A stretch of DNA of 17,202 bases. Source: Gemmatimonadota bacterium. GTDB lineage: Bacteria > Latescibacterota > UBA2968 > UBA8231. The position numbers and the translations under genes were made by a program. This document shows, piece by piece, positions 7,697 through 16,698 of the stretch. The notes under the pieces are model-generated. The model saw only the letters and a list, made by a program, of their open reading frames with translations. It was not told the DNA's origin and did not search any database. The stretch is taken from positions 1 to 17,202 of the forward strand of contig PATE01000128.1 of NCBI GenBank assembly GCA_002712305.1. Reading direction: 5' to 3'. Numbering within the stretch: the first letter of the stretch is position 1; every line of letters begins with the position of its first letter.

Positions 7697-8464
7697 TCAC
7701 CCCGCCAACCAGCCACCGTCTACGGGAAACAGCTGCCCCGTGATGTAGGCGGCTGCATCAGAGCCGAGAAAGACGTAGAGTCCAGCCATGTCCTGGGGAG
7801 TGCCCCATCGTTTCATCGGGATGCGGCTGAGGATCCAGGCATTCTTCTCTTCATCTTCTCTCAGCGGCTGGGTCAGGGGGGTGGCGATGTACCCTGGGCT
7901 CACGCCGTTGACGGTGATCCCTTCCTGAGCCCATTCCACGGCCATGACCTTGATGATCATGCCAACTCCGCCCTTGCTCGCGGCATAGGCAGACAGACCT
8001 GGTACGCCCATGTGACTGGCCAGGGATGTGGTATTGATGATACGACCACCGTCGCCCTGAGCCTGCATCTGCCTGGCCGCCTGCTGCGACAGATACCAGA
8101 CGCCACGCAGGTTCACGTCGATGATCTTGTCGAATTCCTCGATGGGAAAGTCCACTGTCGGCGCTCGATGGTTGATCCCCGCATTGTTGACGAGGATATC
8201 CAGCCGGCCAAACTCGCTCACCGTCTCCCCGATGGCCTGATCAATCTGCTCGGCGTCAGCCACATCCGTGGGTATGGGTAACGCTCGAACCCCAAGCCCA
8301 CGAATCTCATCTGCGACTTCGTTGAGTTGATCCTGAGAGCGGCTGATCACGGCCACATCAGCTCCGGCTTGTGCATAGGCCACGGCCACGCCACGCCCGA
8401 TCCCACGGCTGGCGCCGGTGACCAGCGCCGTTTTGCCCTTCAGGTTCATCGAATCGAGAATCAC
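7697..8464 (-). CDS. Short-chain dehydrogenase/reductase (SDR)
   Basis: A 255-residue classical SDR that should oxidise or reduce a hydroxyl/carbonyl pair with NAD(P)(H). The glycine-rich motif TGASRGIG is at 16-23, NNAG at 93-96, and the catalytic set is Ser147, Tyr160 and Lys164 (YAASK). SPGYIATPL and the GQLFPVDGGW end are typical of gluconate-5-dehydrogenase/KduD/FabG-like members. SRS at the end of the second strand with Arg20 in the glycine loop leaves NADP(H) possible. The start is GTG 8464-8462, placed by AGGAG six bases upstream. Only 15 bases separate it from the iron-type dehydrogenase gene, so they are surely one transcript. The substrate is unknown; a sugar acid is a reasonable guess. 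Confidence 0.93.
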   Translation of the reverse strand: MILDSMNLKGKTALVTGASRGIGRGVAVAYAQAGADVAVISRSQDQLNEVADEIRGLGVRALPIPTDVADAEQIDQAIGETVSEFGRLDILVNNAGINHRAPTVDFPIEEFDKIIDVNLRGVWYLSQQAARQMQAQGDGGRIINTTSLASHMGVPGLSAYAASKGGVGMIIKVMAVEWAQEGITVNGVSPGYIATPLTQPLREDEEKNAWILSRIPMKRWGTPQDMAGLYVFLGSDAAAYITGQLFPVDGGWLAG

Positions 8465-8479
8465 GTCATCTCCTGGTTT

Positions 8480-9634
8480 CTATAGGGCTGTGCGAAACAG
8501 TGTCTGCATGTCGGCGAGGGTGGTCTTGCGCGGGTTGATGGTCACATTGCCACTCTGCATCGCCGTACGTGCGAGTTTGCTCAACCCGCTGGCTTTCACG
8601 CCGGTTTCTTTCAACATAGAGGGGATTCCCAGATCATCGTTGAGCTGTCGCACAGCCTCGACGGACAGACAGGCCGCGTCGTAGTCGGACAGACCCTCGG
8701 TCTGTTCACCGAGGGCACTGGCAATCTGCGCGAATTTGCCCAGCCGCGATTGCAGGTTGAAGTCCATCACATGAGGAAGTAGAACCGCATTGGCCAGGCC
8801 GTGATGCACGCCAAACTGGGCGCCCACAGGATGGGACATGGCGTGCACATTCCCCAATCTCGTCTGGGCGAAGGCGACGCCGGCCATGCAACTGGCCAGC
8901 AGCATCTGCTCGGTCGCCTCCGTCTCGTGGTCGTTGGCGCAGGCGACGCGAAGATGCTCGCCGATCATCTCAATGGCCGTCAGCGCGATCCCGTCTGTGA
9001 AGGGCGCGGCAAGCAGGTTCGTGTAGGACTCGATGGCGTGAGTGAGGGCATCCATCCCCGTCGTGCCCCCCAGGCCGATGGGCAGGGCGACGGACAGATT
9101 CGGATCCAGGATCGCGGCGGACGGTGCGATCTTCCAGCTGATCACGGGATCTTTGTTCTGCGTCTTTGGATTGGTGAGCACCGCAAAGGGTGTCACCTCG
9201 CTCCCCGTACCGTAGGTGGTCGGAATACACACAAGAGGAGGCAGGTCGGCCGCCACCTTTCCCGCGCCCAGGTACTGGTCGATGCGCCCCCCGCCGGTGG
9301 CCACGACGCCGATCATTTTGGCCACATCCATTGGTGAGCCGCCGCCAAGGCCCACGATGGCACTGCACGAACCCTTGGCATAGGTCCTGGCGCCGGCGCT
9401 GACATTGCGAGCGACAGGATTGCCGACCACGTCGGTAAACAGGGTCCACTTCATGCCTGCATCGTCAAGAACGGCCGTCACCTGGGAAACGATACCTGCC
9501 TCAACGAGGCCAGCATCGGCGACGATGAGCGGTTGAGCGTCGGCGTTGAGCAGATTTGCCAATCGCGCGATCGACCCGGCGCCATGAACGACGTGGGTGG
9601 GCATGCGGAAATCGAAGAAAGACTGGAAAGCCAT
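8480..9634 (-). CDS. Iron-containing (group III) alcohol dehydrogenase
   Basis: A 384-residue protein of usual length for the Fe-ADH family. GLGGGSPMD (95-103) is the NAD-binding loop. The metal ligands Asp195, His199 (GMDALTHAIESY), His264 and His278 (GNVHAMSHPVG...VHHG) are all present with normal spacing. It should interconvert an alcohol and an aldehyde or ketone with NAD+. ATG 9634 follows AAGGG. It is the first gene of the probable catabolic operon; the 85-base gap upstream (9635-9719) separates it from the HAD gene and contains a 9-bp direct repeat (TGCGTGAGC at 9652-9660 and 9676-9684) that could be a regulator site. Confidence 0.95.
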   Translation of the reverse strand: MAFQSFFDFRMPTHVVHGAGSIARLANLLNADAQPLIVADAGLVEAGIVSQVTAVLDDAGMKWTLFTDVVGNPVARNVSAGARTYAKGSCSAIVGLGGGSPMDVAKMIGVVATGGGRIDQYLGAGKVAADLPPLVCIPTTYGTGSEVTPFAVLTNPKTQNKDPVISWKIAPSAAILDPNLSVALPIGLGGTTGMDALTHAIESYTNLLAAPFTDGIALTAIEMIGEHLRVACANDHETEATEQMLLASCMAGVAFAQTRLGNVHAMSHPVGAQFGVHHGLANAVLLPHVMDFNLQSRLGKFAQIASALGEQTEGLSDYDAACLSVEAVRQLNDDLGIPSMLKETGVKASGLSKLARTAMQSGNVTINPRKTTLADMQTLFRTAL

Positions 9635-9651
9635 CGTCTTGCCCTTCAGGC

Positions 9652-9684
9652 TGCGTGAGCTCGTGCCTGCAGTTGTGCGTGAGC
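9652..9684. promoter_or_regulatory. Paired 9-bp direct repeat upstream of the catabolic cluster
   Basis: TGCGTGAGC occurs at 9652-9660 and 9676-9684, a centre-to-centre distance of 24 bases, in the short gap before the iron-type dehydrogenase gene. Two half-sites in this position could bind a regulator, but no promoter hexamers are clear and chance is possible. Confidence 0.2.
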
Positions 9685-9719
9685 GTCGTTTGGACTGGGC
9701 TCTCGAGAAAGTACGAGGG

Positions 9720-10292
9720 TCACTCGGACAGGTCGAGAAGGGGCAGCAATTCTGTCAGGTGATAGAAGGTCTCTTCCTGCTCTGGTTGATCTCGGTCGTG
9801 GGACAGGTGCACATAACGCACACCCGCAGCAGCACTGGCGACGCGATCGTAACGACCATCCCCCACAAACACGGCGGCCTCCGGATCGATGTCGAAATGA
9901 CGTAGCGCGATCAGCAATAGGTCGGGTGCCGGCTTGAGCACGCCATCCTCGCGACTCAAGCACAGGTCGAAGGAAAGCTCGTAGCGCTCGACGACCAGAT
10001 TCATGGCGGCACGATGGTTGTTGGTTATCAGGGCTCTCCGGAGGGGAAGCTCGTCGAGACGGGTGAACAACTCGGCCAGACCTGGATTGGCAGGCGCCAG
10101 ACGGGCAGCGTCCATCTCGAACTCCCGGACCACGGCCTCGGCCTGTTCCTGCTGCGGCGGAGGAAGCGTCTCGACGTAGTCGATGATGCCCAGGCCATCG
10201 GTGGCTCCGATGGCAGTACGAAGCTTTGTCCAATCGATCCAGGGGGCGGTGAGAGTACCGTCCATGTCAAAGAAAATGGACTTCAGCGTCAT
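9720..10292 (-). CDS. HAD-family phosphatase (HAD-IA type)
   Basis: A 190-residue haloacid-dehalogenase-superfamily hydrolase. Motif I is FFDMDGTL with nucleophile Asp9 and acid/base Asp11, motif II is ITNNH (Thr90), motif III is Lys120 in KPAPD and motif IV is VGDGRYD with Asp145 and Asp149. The span between motifs I and II holds a helical cap (~15-80), as in phosphoglycolate-phosphatase-like enzymes. Start and stop of the neighbours overlap as ATGA (10289-10292) with the AIR-synthase-like gene, so it is translationally coupled to the heme operon. The substrate is a small phosphate ester, unknown; a phosphorylated side product of the upstream enzymes is possible. Confidence 0.92.
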   Translation of the reverse strand: MTLKSIFFDMDGTLTAPWIDWTKLRTAIGATDGLGIIDYVETLPPPQQEQAEAVVREFEMDAARLAPANPGLAELFTRLDELPLRRALITNNHRAAMNLVVERYELSFDLCLSREDGVLKPAPDLLLIALRHFDIDPEAAVFVGDGRYDRVASAAAGVRYVHLSHDRDQPEQEETFYHLTELLPLLDLSE

Positions 10293-11329
10293 GAGGTCTC
10301 AGTGAACAGTCTAGCGATCTCATCGACGGAGAATTGTGGCAGTGCTTCCCACGAATCATCGCGGCGCAGTCGCACCTCAGATGAACGCCCTTCTACGTGG
10401 CCGCTTCTGACGGTGCCGATCTGCGCGGCCACGATGCCCCGCGTCGCAAGGGCGTCGACGATCGTTCTGGTCGTCCCCGCCGTGCAGCCAATCAGGAGTG
10501 CGCCTGAAGAAATCGCCCCGAAGGGGTCGATGCCGACATCGTCGCACAATCGTTGGGAGAGGGGGGAGATCGGCAGCGTATCCGCGTCGATGTCCAGGTC
10601 GACGCCAGATGCGGTGGCGATTTCTACGAGTGCCGTTGCCACGCCGCCTTCCGTTGGATCGTGCAAGGCGTGGATCTCTCCGGCGGCTTGAGCGATGCGA
10701 GCATCCTCGACCACACTGATTCCGGGTTGGGTCAGATAGTTGGCTGCTTCGGCCAGATCCCGATCACTCCAACCCTTGCCACGCAGCGTGTCCGGCATTT
10801 CCCGCGCGACGATGCTCGTCGCCTCGATGGCCAAGCCCTTGGTCAGCAACAGAGCATCTCCCGGCAGCAGGCCCGACGATCGAATCACTTCGTTCGAGTT
10901 GACCTCGCCGAGCATCTGGCCGATGACCAGGGGCCGGTCGAGTCCCGTCGTGACTTCAGAATGTCCGCCCGCCACACTGACACCAAGCTGACTACACGCG
11001 TCAGCAATCTGTGCGAAGATCTCCTCAAACAGGGATTCCGTTGCCAGGTGCTCAGGGACGATCACGGTGGAGAGGAACCACTTCGGCGTGGCGCCCATGG
11101 CTGCGATGTCGTTCGCATTCACATTCACCGCATACCAACCGACTCTGTCTGTGGCGAAAGTGATGGGATCCGTCTTGGCCACCAGAGATGTCTCGCCAAA
11201 GTCGATGACCGCTGCATCCTCCCCGACACCCGGACCGACGCGCAGTCGCGGATCAACGTGTGCGGCGTGGGTCTGAAGCAGTCGCGCAAGGACGTGGTGA
11301 GGGACTTTTCCCGGTGGGAAGGTCGTCAT
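10289..11329 (-). CDS. AIR synthase / HypE-like protein (PurM-type ATP-binding fold)
   Basis: About 346 residues with the two-domain PurM/HypE/ThiL/SelD architecture. The N-terminal domain carries GPGVGEDAAVIDFG followed by KTDPITFATD, the usual acid-rich nucleotide and metal loop. NVNANDIAAMGATPKW, VAGGHSEVT and the C-terminal-domain motif ALHDPTEGGVATAL are diagnostic. The family activates a carbonyl oxygen with ATP. The closest named relatives are hydrogenase maturation factor HypE and archaeal AIR-synthase-related proteins, but HypE's terminal Cys is absent (it ends FTETS), so a carbamoyl-to-cyanide role is unlikely. ATG 11329 overlaps the cobA-hemD stop as TGATG; a GTG one codon upstream is also possible. 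Its role in a heme operon is unknown. Confidence 0.85.
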   Translation of the reverse strand: MTTFPPGKVPHHVLARLLQTHAAHVDPRLRVGPGVGEDAAVIDFGETSLVAKTDPITFATDRVGWYAVNVNANDIAAMGATPKWFLSTVIVPEHLATESLFEEIFAQIADACSQLGVSVAGGHSEVTTGLDRPLVIGQMLGEVNSNEVIRSSGLLPGDALLLTKGLAIEATSIVAREMPDTLRGKGWSDRDLAEAANYLTQPGISVVEDARIAQAAGEIHALHDPTEGGVATALVEIATASGVDLDIDADTLPISPLSQRLCDDVGIDPFGAISSGALLIGCTAGTTRTIVDALATRGIVAAQIGTVRSGHVEGRSSEVRLRRDDSWEALPQFSVDEIARLFTETS

Positions 11330-12882
11330 CACGCCTGTTCAATCTGCCGATAGTGAGCGGAAATGGCGGCGACGAGATCTTCTACGCTACTCGAGGCTGG
11401 TTGAATCTCGGGCTTCAGTCCCAGATCGATGATGGCGCCGGCCGTGGTAGGACCGATGACGGCGATATCAGCTTTCTCAAGATGTTGCAGCGCGTGGGCC
11501 CTCCCAAGGACGGTGCAGAAATGGTCGACGGCAGAGGGGCTCGCGAAGACGACACAATCGATGGCATCGTCGGTCAATTCCTCCGGGATCGACACCGACT
11601 CCGGCACGGGCGGCAGGTTTTCGTACGCCGTGACACGCGCAACTGTGGCACCGCGACGCTCGAGTTCCTGATCCAGTTCGGTCGCTCCGAGGGCCGATGA
11701 AGGAATCAGCACACGGGCACCTTCCAGGTCGATCTGTGCGAAGGCTTCGGCCAATCCCGCCGCTGAGTGAGATGTCGGTGTGAGATCGGGGACGATGCCC
11801 ACTTCGCCGAGGCGTGAAGCCGTGGCAGATCCGATAGCGGCTACCCTGCAATGACCAAGTGCGCGCGCATCTCGCCCGGATTCCTGCAGGGGGTCGAAGA
11901 AGAACCGGACCGCATTCGGACTGGTGAACACGACCCAGCCATAGTGCTCTAACTCCGAGAGTGCAGTCTCCAAGGGGGCTGGGTTCTCCGGCCCGGTCAG
12001 ATGCAGAAGGGGCAACTCGAAAACCTCGCCGCCTTCGGCTTCGAGCATCAACCGCAGCGGACGGGATTGCTCGCGGCTTCTTGTGATCAGAACTCGTCGT
12101 CCGAAAAGCGAGCGGCCTTCAAACCATTCCAGGGCTTCTCGTTGCTCCACGACGTCGCCGACCACCATCAGGATGGGCGAGCGTAAGTCTGCCTCGCTCA
12201 TCCTGTCTTCGAGCGTTCCCAGTGTGGCCAGCAGCGTGTGCTGCTGGGGGCGCGTGCCCCATTGAATGGCTGCTGCTGGAGTTTCAGCTTGTCGACCACC
12301 TGCCACCAGCGCTTTGGCAATGGCACCGGCATTCCGGCTGCCCATGAAGATCACGAGTGTGCCACCCAGTTTGGCGAGTGCGGCCCAGTCGACCTCGGTA
12401 GCTTCGGGGTCTTCGTGACCGGTGACCAGAGTCGCGGTCTGCGAGAGGCCGCGATGGGTGAGGGGAATCCCTGCATAAGCCGGCACCGCCATGGCCGCCG
12501 ACACACCGGGCACGACCTCGAAGGGGATGCCCGCGTCGCGCAGGGCGATCGCCTCTTCACCGCCGCGGCCAAAGACATATGGGTCGCCTCCCTTGAGTCG
12601 GACAACCCGCCGACCTGCTCTGGCGGCCTCGACCAATTGCTGGTTGAGTTCATCCTGGCGTCGTGTTGAGTCGGCAGGACGTCCGCCGCGATGGCCGGCG
12701 TAGACGCGTTCGCAGGTCCCGGGAGCCAACTCGAGTAACCGAGGATCGAGCAGGTCGTCGTAGAACACGACATCGGCTTCGCTTAGGAAACGGGCGCCCT
12801 TCGTCGTCAGCAGTCCCGGGTCACCGGGGCCGGCCCCCACGATATAGACGCAGCCGCCCGTCGCATGGGGCAGGTGTTCCAT
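11329..12882 (-). CDS. cobA-hemD: Uroporphyrinogen-III C-methyltransferase / uroporphyrinogen-III synthase fusion
   Basis: A 517-residue bifunctional protein. Residues ~10-250 form the SAM-dependent methyltransferase (SUMT): GAGPGDPG (16-23), RLKGGDPYVFGRG (95-107) and PGVSAA (125-130) bind SAM and substrate, making precorrin-2 for siroheme or cobalamin. Residues ~262-517 are the HemD domain (RVLITRSREQ, VFTSPNAVRFF, VFASPSAV, IGPTTA), which closes hydroxymethylbilane into uroporphyrinogen III. The fusion follows hemC, a common arrangement in several phyla, and places consecutive steps together. I chose ATG 12882 (MEHLPH), 7 bases after the hemC stop; the frame upstream lies inside hemC and lacks family character. 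The downstream gene overlaps its stop by TGATG. It acts in the cytoplasm. Confidence 0.95.
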   Translation of the reverse strand: MEHLPHATGGCVYIVGAGPGDPGLLTTKGARFLSEADVVFYDDLLDPRLLELAPGTCERVYAGHRGGRPADSTRRQDELNQQLVEAARAGRRVVRLKGGDPYVFGRGGEEAIALRDAGIPFEVVPGVSAAMAVPAYAGIPLTHRGLSQTATLVTGHEDPEATEVDWAALAKLGGTLVIFMGSRNAGAIAKALVAGGRQAETPAAAIQWGTRPQQHTLLATLGTLEDRMSEADLRSPILMVVGDVVEQREALEWFEGRSLFGRRVLITRSREQSRPLRLMLEAEGGEVFELPLLHLTGPENPAPLETALSELEHYGWVVFTSPNAVRFFFDPLQESGRDARALGHCRVAAIGSATASRLGEVGIVPDLTPTSHSAAGLAEAFAQIDLEGARVLIPSSALGATELDQELERRGATVARVTAYENLPPVPESVSIPEELTDDAIDCVVFASPSAVDHFCTVLGRAHALQHLEKADIAVIGPTTAGAIIDLGLKPEIQPASSSVEDLVAAISAHYRQIEQA

Positions 12883-12889
12883 GGGTCGA

Positions 12890-13810
12890 TCAGGCCGCGT
12901 CGGCAAGCAACGAGGCGGCGCCTTCGGCCTTGAGTTGGTCGCCGAGCTGCACACCCAGGTCGGCCGCCTCTGCGGGAGAGCCGGAAACAACGCCGTGACA
13001 GGCCGTGGTGCCATCGGCGCTAAGGACGGTGCCATCTATCTGGAGTTTGTCGCCCGACATGCGGCCCCACGCGGCGATGGGTGCCCGACAACCCCCACCG
13101 AGGCTGGCGAGAAAGGCGCGCTCGGCCGTCACGCTCGCATGCGTTTCGTCATGGTCGAGAGCAGCCACGATTCGGTGAGACTCGGTGTCGCTGACCAACG
13201 TCTGTAGCCCCAGGGCGCCTTGGCCAGGTGCCGGAAGAACCTGCATGGGATCGAGATAGGCGCTGATCCGATCGGAGTAGCCCAGTCGATGCAGGCCGGC
13301 CGCCGCCAGGACCACGGCATCGAGTTCTCCCTCTGAGACCTTTCGAAGTCTCGTATCCACATTACCGCGAAGATCCGAGAATCGCAGGTCGGCTCGTAAG
13401 GCAAGCAGCTGAGCCTGACGACGTGTGCTGCCCGTACCGACGCGGGCACCATCGGGCAGTTGTTCGAGTCCACCACCGTCGGAGGTGACCAGAACGTCTC
13501 GCGTGTCTTCGCGGGTTGGAATGGCCGACAAGCGAAGCCGTTCGTCCATCTCGGTGGGCAAGTCCTTCAGGCTGTGTACGGCCAGTTGCCCCTGGCCCGC
13601 CAGCAAGGCTCGCTCAATTTCTCGCGTGAAGACGCCCTGACCGCCGATCTGGCTCAGGGACTGCCTGTCCACATCTCCTCTCGTGGAGATGATTTCAAGC
13701 TGAACGTCGATCTCCTGCTGCCAGTGGGCGGCAAGGTGATCCCGAACCATCCCCGACTGCGTCGTGGCCAGCTGACTGCCTCGGGTACCGATGAGAATCT
13801 TCGTGGACAA
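12890..13810 (-). CDS. hemC: Hydroxymethylbilane synthase (porphobilinogen deaminase)
   Basis: A full-length 306-residue HemC that polymerises four porphobilinogens into hydroxymethylbilane. IGTRGSQLA (7-15), LKDLP with catalytic Asp83, GTGSTRRQAQ, LRGNVDTRL and LPAPGQGALG are all present, and Cys241 in GGGCRAPI carries the dipyrromethane cofactor. The start is TTG at 13810-13808, fixed by alignment with the start of the hemC fragment at 15378; an ATG slightly upstream is in another frame. It is transcribed from its own promoter after the glnA terminator and leads the operon with cobA-hemD, the AIR-synthase-like gene and the HAD gene. A diverged copy of its first 88 codons lies at 15114-15378. 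Confidence 0.96.
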   Translation of the reverse strand: MSTKILIGTRGSQLATTQSGMVRDHLAAHWQQEIDVQLEIISTRGDVDRQSLSQIGGQGVFTREIERALLAGQGQLAVHSLKDLPTEMDERLRLSAIPTREDTRDVLVTSDGGGLEQLPDGARVGTGSTRRQAQLLALRADLRFSDLRGNVDTRLRKVSEGELDAVVLAAAGLHRLGYSDRISAYLDPMQVLPAPGQGALGLQTLVSDTESHRIVAALDHDETHASVTAERAFLASLGGGCRAPIAAWGRMSGDKLQIDGTVLSADGTTACHGVVSGSPAEAADLGVQLGDQLKAEGAASLLADAA

Positions 13811-13845
13811 AGTCTGCCATCTTCGATGCGTGGAATGAGGATTGG

Positions 13846-13874
13846 AATATGCGTGGGCCCTGAGGAAGGAGCAA
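13846..13874 (-). promoter_or_regulatory. hemC operon promoter (sigma70-like)
   Basis: On the minus strand TTGCTC (13874-13869), a 17-base spacer and CATATT (13851-13846) make a -35/-10 pair about 36 bases before the hemC start. The same hexamers with the same 17-base spacing and flanking bases (GGTTGCTCC and CGCATATTCC) lie before the divergent hemC fragment, while the spacer sequence has drifted. Conservation of just these blocks is good evidence that they are functional. Confidence 0.6.
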
Positions 13875-13892
13875 CCGACCTCGCTTCATCGT

Positions 13893-13933
13893 ACAAAAGA
13901 AGAAGGGCGTGGATCCTGATGGATCCACGCCCT
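13893..13933 (-). terminator. Intrinsic terminator of glnA
   Basis: A 13-bp perfect stem (13904-13916 with 13921-13933) around the loop TGAT is followed on the minus strand by TTCTTCTTTT. It lies about 22 bases after the glnA stop codon and before the hemC promoter. The palindrome contains GGATCC twice. Confidence 0.9.
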
Positions 13934-13955
13934 CCCAGACAGCTGATCGACTGGC

Positions 13956-15074
<1,119 letters not shown>

Positions 15075-15077
<3 letters not shown>

Positions 15078-15113
15078 GACTACAAGTTCGTCGACTTTCC
15101 CGGCACCTGGCAG
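15075..15113 (+). pseudogene. glnA: glnA pseudogene, inverted 13-codon piece
   Basis: On the plus strand these bases encode VDYKFVDFPGTWQ, the second beta-strand region of GSI (compare VDLRFxDFPGxWQHF in relatives). It is in opposite orientation to the rest of glnA and directly abuts it, sharing GTC/GAC at 15075-15077. In the rebuilt gene it follows codon 35 of the 5' piece (GVKM) and precedes the HFTTPITEF of the piece at 16774. Confidence 0.88.
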
Positions 15114-15378
15114 ACATCTGAGTGGGGAGATCTTTCAGGCTGTGAACGGCCAACTGAACGCGACCATCGAGGAGGGCCCGCTCGATCTTGCGGGTAAAAG
15201 CGCCCTGTCCACCGATCTGACTCAACGACTGTTGATTGACGTCTCCCTTGGTCGAAATGATCTCGAGCCGGACGTTGATTTCTTCACCCCACGCAGCGGC
15301 GAGCTGGTCGCGGATCATCCCGGATTGGATCGTGGCCAACTGGCTGCCGCGCGTGCCAATCAGGAGCGTCGTGTGCAC
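15114..15378 (-). pseudogene. hemC: Truncated second hemC (5' 88 codons)
   Basis: A GTG start at 15378 opens a frame matching HemC for 88 residues (LLIGTRGSQLA, LEIISTKGDVNQQSLSQIGG, FTRKIERALL, VHSLKDLPTQM). I count 68 of 88 residues identical to the native HemC at 13810, so it is a copy from a relative or an old paralogue, not a recent duplicate. Similarity stops at the Met codon 15117-15115, exactly where the glnA piece begins; the frame then runs through antisense glnA into an unrelated short tail. It lacks the catalytic-core remainder and the cofactor cysteine and cannot work. Confidence 0.9.
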
Positions 15379-15413
15379 AGGTTGCTTTCTTCACGAGGAG
15401 GAGATAAGCGGGG

Positions 15414-15442
15414 AATATGCGAGGGGGTCAAGGTCGGAGCAA
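15414..15442 (-). promoter_or_regulatory. Promoter of the hemC fragment
   Basis: TTGCTC (15442-15437), 17 bases and CATATT (15419-15414) on the minus strand match the native hemC promoter in hexamers and spacing. It probably still fires and transcribes the hemC remnant into the glnA remnant. Confidence 0.55.
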
Positions 15443-15462
15443 CCATCGATGTGCAGAGGTGA

Positions 15463-15491
15463 AAAGGAGCCGTGAAGCCTTCACGGATTCC
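15463..15491 (-). terminator. Second terminator upstream of the hemC fragment
   Basis: CCGTGAA (15470-15476) pairs with TTCACGG (15480-15486) around a 3-base loop, with outer GGA/TCC pairing possible. On the minus strand CTCC and then TTTT follow. It occupies the same place relative to the hemC fragment as the glnA terminator does to native hemC, so it probably ended the donor's upstream transcript. Confidence 0.55.
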
Positions 15492-15574
15492 ACGCTTTCC
15501 AAGAGCTGTAATGGGGCAAACGTGCTGCAGTCCCGTGATCGAGACCCGCTTCTGAAGAAACGTCAGAACAGGAA

Positions 15575-15604
15575 ACGGGGCGACGCCGTTCGGCATCGCC
15601 CCGT
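15575..15604 (-). terminator. Intrinsic terminator of glnII
   Basis: A 13-bp stem (15575-15587 with 15592-15604; one G-U pair in the minus-strand RNA) around a 4-base loop lies about 29 bases after the glnII stop. On the minus strand TTTCCTGTTCT follows, a moderately T-rich tail. Confidence 0.75.
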
Positions 15605-15632
15605 CCGTATGTCAGCCCACAGGTCGATCGTT

Positions 15633-16649
15633 TCAGGCGAGAGCCTTCTTCGTTGACTGGATGATGACGGCAGCGACTTTGTAGGGGTCGGCGTTGGAAG
15701 CAGGGCGGCGGTCTTCCAAGCGGCCCTTCCACCCGTCTTCGATAGTGTTGACGGGGATACGGATCGAAGCGCCACGGTCGAGGGCGCCGTAACTGAACTT
15801 ATCGATCGATTGAGTCTCGTGCAGACCCGTCAGGCGCTGGTCGTTGTCGGCGCCGTAGACAGCAATGTGCTCGGGGATATTCTTGCCGAACTCTTCACAA
15901 ATCCTGGTGAAGGTCTCTTCCTTGCCTGACTCGCGCATGGCGCCGCAGGAGAAGTTTGCGTGCATACCTGACCCGTTCCAATCTCCCTTGATCGGTTTCG
16001 GGTGCAAGTCAATGACGAGGCCGTATTTTTCGGCAGTGCGCTCGAGCAGGTAGCGGCCGACCCACATTTCGTCACCCGAGCGACCGGCGCCCTTGGCGAA
16101 AATCTGAAATTCCCACTGCCCCATCATCACTTCCGAATTGATTCCCTCCACGTTAAGACCCGCTTCAAGGCACAGGTGCAAGTGCTCATCAACGAGGGCG
16201 CGACCATGGGCGTTCTGGCTACCGACTGAAGTGTAATACGGACCTTGAGGAGCAGGATAGCCTCCCTTCGGGAAACCGAGGGGAAGGCTAGTGTCCGGAT
16301 CGATGATGGTGTATTCTTGCTCGAAACCGAACCAGAAGTCATCGTCATCGTCTTCTATCGTCGCCCGGCCATTGGAAGCGTGCGGTGTGCCGTCGGGGTT
16401 GAGGACTTCCGACATCACCAACCAGCCATCGCCACCAAAACGGTCCGGATCGGGGAAGACGGCGACCGGCTTCAGCAGACAGTCAGAGGAGTCCCCTGCA
16501 GCTTGCTCTGTCGATGAACCATCAAAGTTCCAGACTTTTGCATCCTCGACAGAACCCGAAAAATCCTTCTGGATCCTTGTCTTACTGCGAAGGCTCTGCG
16601 TCGGCTCGTAGCCGTCGAGCCAGATATACTCCAACTTCGATTTGGACAT
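15633..16649 (-). CDS. glnII: Glutamine synthetase type II (eukaryotic-like GSII)
   Basis: A complete 338-residue GSII, the short decameric form typical of eukaryotes and of some bacteria (rhizobia, actinomycetes). Signatures are YIWLDGYEPTQSLRSKTR (8-25), WNFDGSST (40-47), GFEQEYT (108-114), INSEVMMGQWEFQI, GDWNGSGMHANFS, GADNDQRLTG and DRGASIRIP. Catalytic Glu and substrate-binding residues appear intact and the frame is clean, so it should be active. GSII lacks the adenylylation tyrosine loop of GSI, so it would escape GlnE-type control. ATG 16649 follows AAGGAAGG at about 10 bases. It sits inside the broken glnA and is the only intact glutamine synthetase in the window. Confidence 0.96.
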   Translation of the reverse strand: MSKSKLEYIWLDGYEPTQSLRSKTRIQKDFSGSVEDAKVWNFDGSSTEQAAGDSSDCLLKPVAVFPDPDRFGGDGWLVMSEVLNPDGTPHASNGRATIEDDDDDFWFGFEQEYTIIDPDTSLPLGFPKGGYPAPQGPYYTSVGSQNAHGRALVDEHLHLCLEAGLNVEGINSEVMMGQWEFQIFAKGAGRSGDEMWVGRYLLERTAEKYGLVIDLHPKPIKGDWNGSGMHANFSCGAMRESGKEETFTRICEEFGKNIPEHIAVYGADNDQRLTGLHETQSIDKFSYGALDRGASIRIPVNTIEDGWKGRLEDRRPASNADPYKVAAVIIQSTKKALA

Positions 16650-16698
16650 AGGGGATTAACCTTCCTTTTTCATTTCTGGTAGTGACTTAGTGACGCAG

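Noticed and set aside
12883-13035. 51-codon N-terminal extension of the cobA-hemD protein
   Set aside because: It lies inside hemC in another frame; SUMT similarity begins just after ATG 12882.
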